In this document: piece by piece, positions 1 through 6,394 of the stretch
Position numbering within the stretch: the first letter of the stretch is position 1
Layout of the letters: every line of letters starts with the position of its first letter
Assembly (NCBI GenBank): GCA_023488645.1
Contig: JAMDDL010000084.1
Coordinates: 1-6,886, forward strand
Direction: 5' to 3'
DNA: 6,886 nt
DNA from: Actinomycetota bacterium
GTDB taxonomy: Bacteria; Actinomycetota; Humimicrobiia; Humimicrobiales; Humimicrobiaceae
Notes under the pieces: model-generated
Seen by the model: only the letters and a program-made list of their open reading frames with translations
Database searches by the model: none
What the model was told of the DNA's origin: nothing
Program-made: the position numbers and the translations under genes

Positions 1-84
1 TTCATCAATGATTATTGTCTTAGTACCTGAAGTACCTATATCAACACCAAGAAGATAGTTTTTATCTTTTATATAGCTTACCAT
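1..84 (-). CDS. FGGY-family carbohydrate kinase, probably xylulokinase (N-terminal 28 codons only)
   Basis: Only the first 28 residues are inside the window; the rest lies beyond the left edge. The translation begins MVSYIKDKNYLLGVDIGTSG and continues with TKTIIIDE. The segment GVDIGTSGTKT is the phosphate-1 loop at the start of the actin-like ATPase fold in FGGY sugar kinases, which phosphorylate sugars such as xylulose, ribulose or glycerol using ATP. The DIGTSGTK form is closer to xylulokinase (XylB) than to glycerol kinase, which usually reads DQGTTSSR. With so few residues the sugar cannot be decided. The ATG start is supported by an AAGGGG Shine-Dalgarno sequence 5 nt upstream. The gene follows pcrA in the same direction after a 58-bp AT-rich gap in which I see no convincing terminator, so cotranscription is possible but not shown. 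Confidence 0.78.
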   Translation of the reverse strand, partial: MVSYIKDKNYLLGVDIGTSGTKTIIIDE

Positions 85-89
85 TTTTA

Positions 90-95
90 CCCCTT
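90..95 (-). promoter_or_regulatory. Shine-Dalgarno site of the FGGY kinase gene
   Basis: AAGGGG on the minus strand lies 5 nt before the ATG at 84. It is a good match to the 16S rRNA 3' end and fixes the start just ahead of the conserved GVDIGTSG loop. Confidence 0.7.
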
Positions 96-142
96 ATTTT
101 TGGAATTTAAAAATATAAAAATCAAAAAGTAGAATTAGATGA

Positions 143-2458
143 TTATTTCAGAATTATCTTTTTTATGGGGGCTATGCTTGCAAGGATTTTTTTCAGTCCT
201 ACAGATTTAAAGGCAACATCAAGTTCAAGATCATCAGAAGATTTCTTCACCCTTAAAATTTCGCCACTACCCCAAAGCTTGTGTTCTATAATATCTCCAA
301 CCTTAAAATTCATATAGTCAGTTTCTTTTTTAAAGCTGGTGACTGCAGATCTTTTAGCAGTTTTTAATTTGTGTAACATATCAAGGTTCTTTTTACCGGA
401 TTCTATTCCACTTTCATATTCATAGGTGTTAAAATGCAAATCGGAATCAGAATTTCTGCCTGATTCAAAACTGCCTGGTCTATCCTGATAATGCAGCAAT
501 GAGCGGCTTTTATTTTCATCAATATAAAGTTCTTCAGGAATTTCAGTTACAAATCTTGAAATCAGTCTTTCGCGCTGATCCCCATATATATAATGAAGAA
601 TTGAGGAAGTTAAAAAAACTTTTTCCCTCGCCCTTGTTATTCCAACATAGCAAAGCCTTCTTTCTTCCTCAACATCATCATAACCGCCGGTTATGCTTCT
701 GATATGAGGAAAAATTCCTTCTTCCATGCCTGCAATAAATACTACCGGAAATTCCAGTCCCTTTGCATTATGAAGAGTCATTAAAGTTACTGTGTCTGCA
801 TTTTCATCATAATTATCGATCTCTGAAATAAGAGAAATCTCCTGAAGAAAATCATGAAGGCTTAACTTTGTATTGCCTTCCTCAGAAATATGATTTTCTT
901 CAAATTCCCTGACAACAGTAAGAAATTCCTTGAGGTTTTCAATCCTGTTTAAGGATTCGATGGTATTTTCAATTGCAAGCTCTTTAAGATAGGAAGTCTT
1001 CTCCCATAACTCCTCTACTGTTTCATCAATGCTGTGAACATTAAGATAATCTCTTAAATGATTTATGATATTAATGAAATCTTTTATTTTTTGTCTGGTC
1101 GAAGGGCTTATTGCATTTATTTTTTCAACATTATAAAAAGCATCACAAAAAGTGGTGCCATTATTTTGTGAATATTTTTCAATATGTTTGATGGTTATAT
1201 TCCCTATGCTCCTTGCAGGAACATTTACAATTCTCATCAAACTTACAACATCCCTCGGGTTGGAAATAAACTTCAGATATGCAAGCATATCTTTTATTTC
1301 TTTTCTGTCATAAAATTTAAGGCCGCCAAAAATACGGTATGGCATACTCTCACGCATAAATACTTCTTCTATTGCTCTTGACTGTGCATTTGTTCTGTAA
1401 AATACAGCAAAATCTCTGAAACATTTTTTGCTGTCTTCTGCCATCAGATCTCTGATTTTCCTGGCAATAAACTTTGCTTCTTCCTGCTCGTTTTTAGCCC
1501 TGAATTTTGAAATCAGCTCTCCTGCCTTATTTTCTGTCCACAACTTTTTCCTGCTTCTTGAATAATTATTTTTTATCAGCTCATTTGCTGCATTCAGAAT
1601 CAATCCGGTTGAGCGATAATTCTGTTCAAGTTTTATAATTACGGAATTTGAAAAATTCCTGTCAAAATTTATGATATTTGATATTTCCGCACCCCGCCAG
1701 CTGTAAATACTTTGGTCATCGTCTCCAACAACAAAAATTTTATTTTTTGTGCTGTATAATAGGAGAATAATTTCATTTTGCGCAAGATTTGTATCCTGAA
1801 ATTCATCTACCAATATATATTTAAATTGATCCTGATACTTTTTTCTTATATCCGGATAATCTTTAAACAGTTTTACTGTTAAAAGCAGAAGATCGTCAAA
1901 ATCAAGGGCATCGGCTTTAATAAGCTCATTTTGATATCTCGGAAAAATTTGTGCCACAATTTTTTCAAAAGGATCAAAAGCTTTTTTTATAAAACCTTCA
2001 TGATCCTTTAATTTATTTTTTGAGGCACTGATAGTTTCCTGAACCGATTTGGGTGAAACTGTCTTAACATCATAACCGGCATCAGCAACACATCTTGAAA
2101 TTAACTTTAAGGAATCATCGCTGTCATATATAAGGAATTTTTCACTATATCCCAGCCTTGATATTTCTTTTCTTAAAAGACGCGCACAAAATGAATGAAA
2201 AGTTGATACCCACATATACTGCCCGACACTTCCTACAAGAGATATCACTCTTTTTTTCATTTCGTTTGCAGCTTTGTTTGTAAAAGTAATTGCAAGGATT
2301 TTAAAAGGATCAACACCTTTTTCTCTGATAAGATAAGCAATCTTATAAGTAAGTACACGTGTTTTACCGCTGCCTGCACCGGCAAAAATTAAAAGAGAGT
2401 TTTCGCTGTCCAGTACAGCTTTAAGCTGCTGCGGATTTAATTCCTTTTTAAGTTCCAA
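143..2458 (-). CDS. pcrA: ATP-dependent 3'-5' DNA helicase PcrA (UvrD/Rep superfamily 1A)
   Basis: This is a 771-residue superfamily 1A helicase that unwinds DNA in repair, replication restart and removal of stalled complexes. All hallmark motifs are intact: Q motif NPQQ (8-11), Walker A AGAGSGKT (26-33), motif Ia TFTNKAANEM (58-67), motif II DEFQD (218-222), motif III GDDDQSIYSWRG (245-256), motif IV QNYRST (279-284), motif V TLHNAKGLEFP (561-571) and motif VI YVGITRARE (604-612). After a variable linker (about 640-715), the C-terminus at 719-765 has VGDIIEHKLWGSGEI and later VGLKKILASIAPI. This is the Tudor-like domain that binds RNA polymerase in PcrA and Gram-positive UvrD proteins, and it favours PcrA over RecB-like or Rep relatives. 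The start is TTG: an in-frame TAG lies three codons upstream, and the Q motif at residue 8 rules out any later start. The Shine-Dalgarno is weak (AGG, 11 nt away). The gene lies 72 bp downstream of the DAHP synthase gene. Confidence 0.96.
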   Translation of the reverse strand: MELKKELNPQQLKAVLDSENSLLIFAGAGSGKTRVLTYKIAYLIREKGVDPFKILAITFTNKAANEMKKRVISLVGSVGQYMWVSTFHSFCARLLRKEISRLGYSEKFLIYDSDDSLKLISRCVADAGYDVKTVSPKSVQETISASKNKLKDHEGFIKKAFDPFEKIVAQIFPRYQNELIKADALDFDDLLLLTVKLFKDYPDIRKKYQDQFKYILVDEFQDTNLAQNEIILLLYSTKNKIFVVGDDDQSIYSWRGAEISNIINFDRNFSNSVIIKLEQNYRSTGLILNAANELIKNNYSRSRKKLWTENKAGELISKFRAKNEQEEAKFIARKIRDLMAEDSKKCFRDFAVFYRTNAQSRAIEEVFMRESMPYRIFGGLKFYDRKEIKDMLAYLKFISNPRDVVSLMRIVNVPARSIGNITIKHIEKYSQNNGTTFCDAFYNVEKINAISPSTRQKIKDFINIINHLRDYLNVHSIDETVEELWEKTSYLKELAIENTIESLNRIENLKEFLTVVREFEENHISEEGNTKLSLHDFLQEISLISEIDNYDENADTVTLMTLHNAKGLEFPVVFIAGMEEGIFPHIRSITGGYDDVEEERRLCYVGITRAREKVFLTSSILHYIYGDQRERLISRFVTEIPEELYIDENKSRSLLHYQDRPGSFESGRNSDSDLHFNTYEYESGIESGKKNLDMLHKLKTAKRSAVTSFKKETDYMNFKVGDIIEHKLWGSGEILRVKKSSDDLELDVAFKSVGLKKILASIAPIKKIILK

Positions 2459-2467
2459 AATAAACTA

Positions 2468-2576
2468 TACCTGACCTGTCTGTTAAAATTTTTTGAGTGT
2501 TAAATTAAAGAAAATGCTTGTAAATACCCGCTACCTGATTTTCTTTCCAAGTATTGAAGCAATACCTGATACCTGA
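2468..2576 (-). repeat. Cluster of four TCAGGTA heptamers around the aroF end and pcrA leader
   Basis: On the minus strand TCAGGTA occurs at 2570-2576, 2563-2569 (tandem, period 7), 2532-2538 and 2468-2474. The first three lie in the last codons of aroF, and the third runs into its TAG stop. The fourth is in the pcrA leader and contains the AGG that serves as the weak ribosome binding site. The function is unknown; it could be chance, a regulator site or an RNA feature. Confidence 0.4.
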
Positions 2577-3310
2577 TACAGCATTTCAGCAGTCTGCTTT
2601 ATGTCAAGAGCCTGCTGTCCGTCACACAATGCCTTCTCCGGTTCATTATGAATTTCTACTAAAAGTCCGTCTGCACCAACGGCAATAGCAGCTCTGCTCA
2701 TCGGAATGACCAGATCGCTTTGGCCTACAGCATGTGAAGGGTCAATAATTATCGGCAGTTTGCTTAGCTTCTTAATTACAGGCACAGCAGACAGGTCCAG
2801 TGTAAATCTTGTATATGGTTCAAAAGTTCTGATCCCTCTTTCACACAGGATTACTTCTGCATCACCTTTTGATGTAATATATTCAACCGCAAGCAGCCAT
2901 TCTTTAATGGTTGAAGCCCATCCTCTTTTTAATATAACCTTTTTACCATATTTATTTGCAACAGAACCAACCTTTTTTAACAAAGCAAAATTGGACATGT
3001 TTCTTGTGCCAATCTGCAGAATATCAACATATTTGGAAACTTCCTCAACTGTTTCAGCATCAGTTACTTCAGTGGTTGTATAAAGTTTGTATTTATCACC
3101 GATTTCCTTTAGTATCTCAAGACCCTGATGCTCAAGCCCCTGAAAACTGTAAGGAGATGTCCTGGGCTTGTAAGCTCCTGCCCTTAAAAAGCTCAAACCT
3201 GATTCTTTTACAATTTTTGCAATGGTATCAAGCTGCTCTTTGCTCTCAATTGCACAGGGACCTGCAATAATTGTTACATAGCCTTCTTTAATAAATCTGA
3301 TGTCCTTCAA
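2531..3310 (-). CDS. aroF: 3-deoxy-7-phosphoheptulonate (DAHP) synthase, type I-beta, catalytic core only
   Basis: Condenses phosphoenolpyruvate and erythrose 4-phosphate to DAHP, the first step of the shikimate pathway. The 259 residues form a single TIM barrel. Recognisable motifs are AGPCAIES (16-23), KPRTSPYSFQG (48-58), ILQIGTRNMSNF (97-108), LKRGW (127-131), ILCERGIRTFE (154-164), DLSAVP (172-177), IDPSHAVG (189-196) and EIHNEPEKALCDG (219-231). The four expected metal ligands are all present: Cys19, His193, Glu219 and Asp230. KPRTSPYSFQG together with CERGIRTFE separates it from KDO8P synthase. The barrel motif begins at residue 16, so there is neither the ferredoxin-like regulatory domain (as in Thermotoga) nor a fused mutase domain (as in Bacillus). 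Such core-only enzymes, for example that of Pyrococcus furiosus, are feedback-insensitive on their own. The TTG start overlaps the stop of the upstream chorismate mutase (TTGA) and is the only possible start, because an in-frame TGA lies six codons upstream. The stop is TAG. Confidence 0.95.
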   Translation of the reverse strand: MKDIRFIKEGYVTIIAGPCAIESKEQLDTIAKIVKESGLSFLRAGAYKPRTSPYSFQGLEHQGLEILKEIGDKYKLYTTTEVTDAETVEEVSKYVDILQIGTRNMSNFALLKKVGSVANKYGKKVILKRGWASTIKEWLLAVEYITSKGDAEVILCERGIRTFEPYTRFTLDLSAVPVIKKLSKLPIIIDPSHAVGQSDLVIPMSRAAIAVGADGLLVEIHNEPEKALCDGQQALDIKQTAEMLYQVSGIASILGKKIR

Positions 3311-3591
3311 AGTTCTTCCCCTCTTTCAAGGATTTGAACATTTCTTAAGATACTTTCAAAAATCTGAATAATATTGTCATTATATAAGGGTCCCTTATTA
3401 TATTTTGCGATATTATCCAGAAGCTCTTCTTCTCTTTTTGCATCATAAAGCGGAAGGTTATTCTTTTTTTTAAGCCTCTTTATTTCAAGAACAATTTTTG
3501 CCCTTTCATTTAAGTAATCAACAATTGCCTTGTCAATTCTGTTAATTTCATCTCTATATTTTGAAATTTTTTCATTAAAGTCAGGATCCAT
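3307..3591 (-). CDS. aroQ: Chorismate mutase, AroQ (type II, all-helical) class, monofunctional
   Basis: Converts chorismate to prephenate, the branch towards phenylalanine and tyrosine. It has 94 residues, normal for a stand-alone AroQ domain, and no signal peptide, so it is cytoplasmic. By-eye alignment to the E. coli mutase domain gives Arg13 (in YRDEINRID) for Arg11, Arg30 (NERAKIV) for Arg28, Lys41 for Lys39, and Asp50, Arg53 and Glu54 (in LYDAKREEEL) for Asp48, Arg51 and Glu52. Near the C-terminus, FESILRNVQILE places Val85 and Glu89 where E. coli has Ser84 and Gln88, so the usual Gln appears to be replaced by Glu. Gln86 lies close by, and a register shift cannot be excluded. The ATG start has a strong AGAGGAG site 5 nt upstream. 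The stop codon overlaps the DAHP synthase start, implying translational coupling and probably a joint role. The symbol follows the structural class; the same symbol is also used for a dehydroquinase. Confidence 0.93.
   Translation of the reverse strand: MDPDFNEKISKYRDEINRIDKAIVDYLNERAKIVLEIKRLKKKNNLPLYDAKREEELLDNIAKYNKGPLYNDNIIQIFESILRNVQILERGEEL
3318..3324 (-). promoter_or_regulatory. Shine-Dalgarno site that fixes the TTG start of the DAHP synthase gene
   Basis: AGAGGGG on the minus strand, inside the last codons of the chorismate mutase gene, lies 7 nt before the TTG at 3310. It is a strong site at normal spacing and supports real initiation at TTG rather than a frameshift product. Confidence 0.75.
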
Positions 3592-3596
3592 TTTTA

Positions 3597-3603
3597 CTCC
3601 TCT
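3597..3603 (-). promoter_or_regulatory. Shine-Dalgarno site of the chorismate mutase gene
   Basis: AGAGGAG on the minus strand lies 5 nt upstream of the ATG at 3591. It is one of the strongest ribosome binding sites in the window and is consistent with this being the first gene of a translational unit with the DAHP synthase. Confidence 0.75.
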
Positions 3604-3636
3604 TTGTTTAAGCTAAATATTTAAGCATGTTTATTT

Positions 3637-3652
3637 ATTATACTTTATTATA
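3637..3652 (-). promoter_or_regulatory. Possible promoter: two TATAAT boxes upstream of chorismate mutase
   Basis: The 69-bp gap between guaA and the mutase holds two perfect TATAAT hexamers on the minus strand (3652-3647 and 3642-3637), 10 bp apart and about 46 to 61 nt upstream of the mutase ATG. No convincing TTGACA-like box lies 16-18 bp upstream of either, and neither has a TG extension. In DNA this AT-rich the hexamers may be chance. If real, this promoter would make the mutase, DAHP synthase and pcrA genes partly independent of the purine genes. Confidence 0.3.
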
Positions 3653-3660
3653 ATTAAAGT

Positions 3661-5205
3661 TTATTCCCATTCTATAGTGCTTGGAGGTTTGGAACTTATA
3701 TCATAAACCACTCTGTTGACTCCTTCAACCTCATTTATAATTCTGCATGAAAGTTTTTCAAGAACTTTGTAAGGAAGTTTTACCCAGTCTGCAGTCATTG
3801 CATCTTCACTTGTAACAGCTCTGACTACTATTGGATAGTCATATGTCCTTTCATCGCCCATAACGCCTACACTCTTAATAGCAGGAAGAACTGCAAATGA
3901 CTGCCATATTTTATTATAAAGTCCTGCTCTCTTTATTTCCTCAAGAACTATTGAATCAGCTTTTTTTAATATTTCAAGTCTTCTTTCATTTACCTCACCA
4001 ATTATCCTTATGGAAAGTCCCGGTCCGGGAAACGGCTGCCTTAAAACAATTTCTTCAGGAAGCCCGAGTTCAATTCCAAGTATTCTTACTTCATCTTTAA
4101 AAAGCATTCTTAAAGGCTCAATCAGCTTAAGCTTCATGTCATCAGGAAGCCCGGCAACATTATGATGAGATTTAATCCTTGCAGCATTCTTTGTACCGCT
4201 TTCAATAACATCGGAATATAAAGTTCCCTGAACAAGATAATTTGCATCCTTTATTTTTTTTGCTTCTTCTTCAAATATCCTTATAAATTCAGTGCCGATA
4301 ATTTTTCTTTTTTGTTCGGGTTCAATAACTCCTTTAAGTTTAGACAGAAACCTTTCCTGTGCTTTTATCATAACAAGATTAATTTTAAAGTTTTCCTTAA
4401 AAGTTTTTTCAACCTGTTCTGCTTCTCCGCTTCTTAACATTCCGTGATCAACAAAAATACATGTCAGTCTTTCTCCAACCGCCTTGTTTACCAGGATAGC
4501 AGCAACTGAAGAATCAACTCCTCCGCTTAAAGCGCAAATTATTTTGCCCCCGTCTGATTTTTCCCTGATCTCTTTTACTTCCTTTTCTATTATTGAAACC
4601 ATAGTCCAGGTTGAAGAGCATTTGCATATTTTAAACAGAAAATTTTTAAGAATATCCATTCCTGAAGGTGTGTGAATTACTTCAGGATGAAACTGAATTC
4701 CATAAATTTTTTTAAACGGTTCCTCAATTCCTGCAATAGGCAGATTTGTTGTGGATGCAATAATTCTGAAAAATGGAGGAAGAATGGAAACACTGTCTCT
4801 ATGACTCATCCAGCATGTTTCAACAGGCTGAAGTCCGTTAAACAATAAGGAATTTGTATCAATATTTATTCTTGTTTTTCCATATTCATTTGAACCTCTG
4901 CTTGTAACTTCCCCGTCCAGCATATATGCAATAAGCTGCATTCCGTAGCAAATTCCAAGTACCGGAATTCCAAGTTTAAATAATTCCTTTTCTACTACAT
5001 ATTTTTTTTCATTTGAAATGATGCTGTATGGTGAGCCTGAAAGTATTATTCCTTTCGGATTTTTTGCTTTTATTTTTTCAAAGGGCGTGTCATAAGGAAC
5101 AAGTTCGCTAAATACTCTAAGTTCTCTTATGCGCCTTGCTATTAACTGGCTGTACTGACCGCCAAAATCAAGTACGATAATATTTTCCAGGCTGTTTTCT
5201 TTCAT
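3661..5205 (-). CDS. guaA: GMP synthase (glutamine-hydrolysing), bifunctional GATase and ATP-PPase
   Basis: Makes GMP from XMP, ATP and glutamine, the last step of de novo guanine nucleotide synthesis. It has 514 residues, normal for the fused bacterial enzyme. The class I glutaminase domain (about 8-195) begins with VLDFGGQYSQLIARRIRE and has the triad Cys86 (GICYGMQ), His173 and Glu175 (QFHPEV). The ATP pyrophosphatase domain carries the PP-loop SGGVDSS (227-233). The C-terminal dimerisation and XMP-binding domain ends YDISSKPPSTIEWE, with Ser where E. coli has Gly in the KPPGTIEWE tail. Another small departure is SHRD (134-137) where SHGD is common. Neither touches a catalytic residue. The ATG at 5205 is the first possible start, since an in-frame TGA lies six codons upstream, although the Shine-Dalgarno is poor (AAGTG, 8 nt away). 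It follows guaB3 by 31 bp, so the two very likely share a transcript and catalyse consecutive steps. Confidence 0.97.
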   Translation of the reverse strand: MKENSLENIIVLDFGGQYSQLIARRIRELRVFSELVPYDTPFEKIKAKNPKGIILSGSPYSIISNEKKYVVEKELFKLGIPVLGICYGMQLIAYMLDGEVTSRGSNEYGKTRINIDTNSLLFNGLQPVETCWMSHRDSVSILPPFFRIIASTTNLPIAGIEEPFKKIYGIQFHPEVIHTPSGMDILKNFLFKICKCSSTWTMVSIIEKEVKEIREKSDGGKIICALSGGVDSSVAAILVNKAVGERLTCIFVDHGMLRSGEAEQVEKTFKENFKINLVMIKAQERFLSKLKGVIEPEQKRKIIGTEFIRIFEEEAKKIKDANYLVQGTLYSDVIESGTKNAARIKSHHNVAGLPDDMKLKLIEPLRMLFKDEVRILGIELGLPEEIVLRQPFPGPGLSIRIIGEVNERRLEILKKADSIVLEEIKRAGLYNKIWQSFAVLPAIKSVGVMGDERTYDYPIVVRAVTSEDAMTADWVKLPYKVLEKLSCRIINEVEGVNRVVYDISSKPPSTIEWE

Positions 5206-5236
5206 ATCATTTACACTTGCTCATCTATAAAAATCC

Positions 5237-6394
5237 TTAACCCATTCCAACTTTTTGTGCCCTTTGTTCAACTTTTCCTTCGGTTTTTATCGCAGGGGCT
5301 ATCATGACCTCTGCTTTTTGAAATTCCTTTATATTTTCATATCCGCATGTTGCCATTGAAGTTCTCAAGGCTCCAAACAGGTTTAATGTTCCGTCATTTT
5401 CATGAGCAGGACCTACAAGAATTTCCCTTAATGTTGCTGCAACTTCGGTTTTTATTCTTGTTCCTCTCGGAAGCTCGGGGTGAAATGTTGCCATTCCCCA
5501 ATGATATCCTCTTCCGGGAGCTTCCTTTGCTTTTGAAATGGGACTGCCAATCATTACCAGATCAGCACCGCATGCTATAGCCTTTGCAATATCTCCCCCT
5601 GTTCTCATTCCGCCGTCAGCTATAACAAAACAATACTTGCCTGTTTCTTCAAGATGCCTTACTCTTGCTGCTGCTGCATCTGAAATTGCTGTTGCCATTG
5701 GGACGCCTATGCCCAGAACCTGTCTTGTTGTACAAGCTGCTCCAGGACCTACCCCAACAAGAATTGCAACAGCTCCGGTCCTCATAAGATGAAGTGCCGT
5801 TGAATAAGAAGCTACTCCGCCAACTATTACAGGAATCGGGCATTCAGGAATAAATTTTTTTAAATCAAGCGGAATAACAGTTTTGCTTACATGTTCAGCA
5901 CTTACAACTGTACCCTGAATTACCAATATATCAAGTCCTGCATTTATTGCAGTCTTATAATATTTTTCAACTCTTTGAGGTGTCAGTGATGCACATGCAA
6001 TAACTCCTCCTGCCTTGATCTGTTTTATCCTTTTTACGATCAGTTCCTCTTGTATGGGCTCTGAATAAATCTCCTGCATTTTTTGTGTTGCAACATCCTT
6101 TGAAAAACCCGCAATTTTTTCAAGCTGTTCATCAGGATTTTCATATCTTGTCTGCAGGCCTTCAAGATTTAAAACTGCCAGCCCGCCAATTTTCCCCATT
6201 TCAATTGCAAGCTTTATATCAACTACTCCATCCATGGCAGAAGCAAGACATGGAATTTCAAGTTTAAACTTATCAAGCTGTACAGAAATATCAATGTCTT
6301 CAGGATCTCTTGTCCTTCTGCTGGGAACAATAGTAATTTCATCAAAGCCGTAAGCTTTGCGACCTGTCTTTCCTTTCCCGATTTCTACTTCCAT
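5237..6394 (-). CDS. guaB3: GuaB3-type IMP dehydrogenase family protein, lacking CBS domains
   Basis: A 385-residue TIM-barrel protein of the IMPDH/GMP reductase superfamily. The catalytic loop is GVGPGAACTTRQVLGIGVP (214-232) with the nucleophile at Cys221, and the phosphate-binding segment is DGGMRTGGD (260-268). SAMDGVV (52-58) and the C-terminal NLFGALRTSMATCGYENIKE are typical of the GuaB3 subfamily. It lacks the pair of CBS domains that canonical GuaB carries between barrel strands, and it has neither the YRGMGS segment nor the Arg-Tyr dipeptide of the canonical flap; instead it has GYHWGMA. Some GuaB3 proteins, as I recall from work on a cyanobacterial one, are true IMP dehydrogenases (IMP to XMP with NAD+). 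Position directly before guaA supports that role over GMP reductase. The ATG follows the plsY stop with no gap (TAAATG, same frame), so no earlier start is possible. An AGAGG site lies 5 nt upstream. Confidence 0.92.
   Translation of the reverse strand: MEVEIGKGKTGRKAYGFDEITIVPSRRTRDPEDIDISVQLDKFKLEIPCLASAMDGVVDIKLAIEMGKIGGLAVLNLEGLQTRYENPDEQLEKIAGFSKDVATQKMQEIYSEPIQEELIVKRIKQIKAGGVIACASLTPQRVEKYYKTAINAGLDILVIQGTVVSAEHVSKTVIPLDLKKFIPECPIPVIVGGVASYSTALHLMRTGAVAILVGVGPGAACTTRQVLGIGVPMATAISDAAAARVRHLEETGKYCFVIADGGMRTGGDIAKAIACGADLVMIGSPISKAKEAPGRGYHWGMATFHPELPRGTRIKTEVAATLREILVGPAHENDGTLNLFGALRTSMATCGYENIKEFQKAEVMIAPAIKTEGKVEQRAQKVGMG

Noticed and set aside
85..142. Terminator or promoter between pcrA and the sugar kinase gene
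   Set aside because: The 58 bp are AT-rich with a TATATT-like box but no properly spaced -35 and no stem-loop with a T run, so neither call is supported.
499..702. Plus-strand open frames opposite pcrA, aroF, guaA and guaB3 (for example 499-702, 2706-3083, 5538-5792)
   Set aside because: They lie wholly antisense to well-conserved genes, resemble no family I recognise, and I saw no reason to treat them as anything but shadows.
2459..2530. Promoter or SOS (LexA) box upstream of pcrA
   Set aside because: A TTTACA hexamer is present (2519-2524) but no matching -10 lies 16-18 bp downstream, and no GAAC-N4-GTTC type LexA site or CTGT-N8-ACAG site is visible.
3300..3325. Programmed -1 frameshift fusing chorismate mutase to DAHP synthase
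   Set aside because: The synthase frame is open for only five codons upstream of its TTG, no classic slippery heptamer is present, and a strong Shine-Dalgarno at 7 nt spacing explains the second gene without frameshifting.
5202..5210. A two-codon mini-ORF (ATG ATA TGA) whose stop overlaps the guaA ATG
   Set aside because: The codon pair is too short to be more than chance and the ribosome binding site for either ATG is poor. Attenuation by such a unit cannot be argued without expression data.
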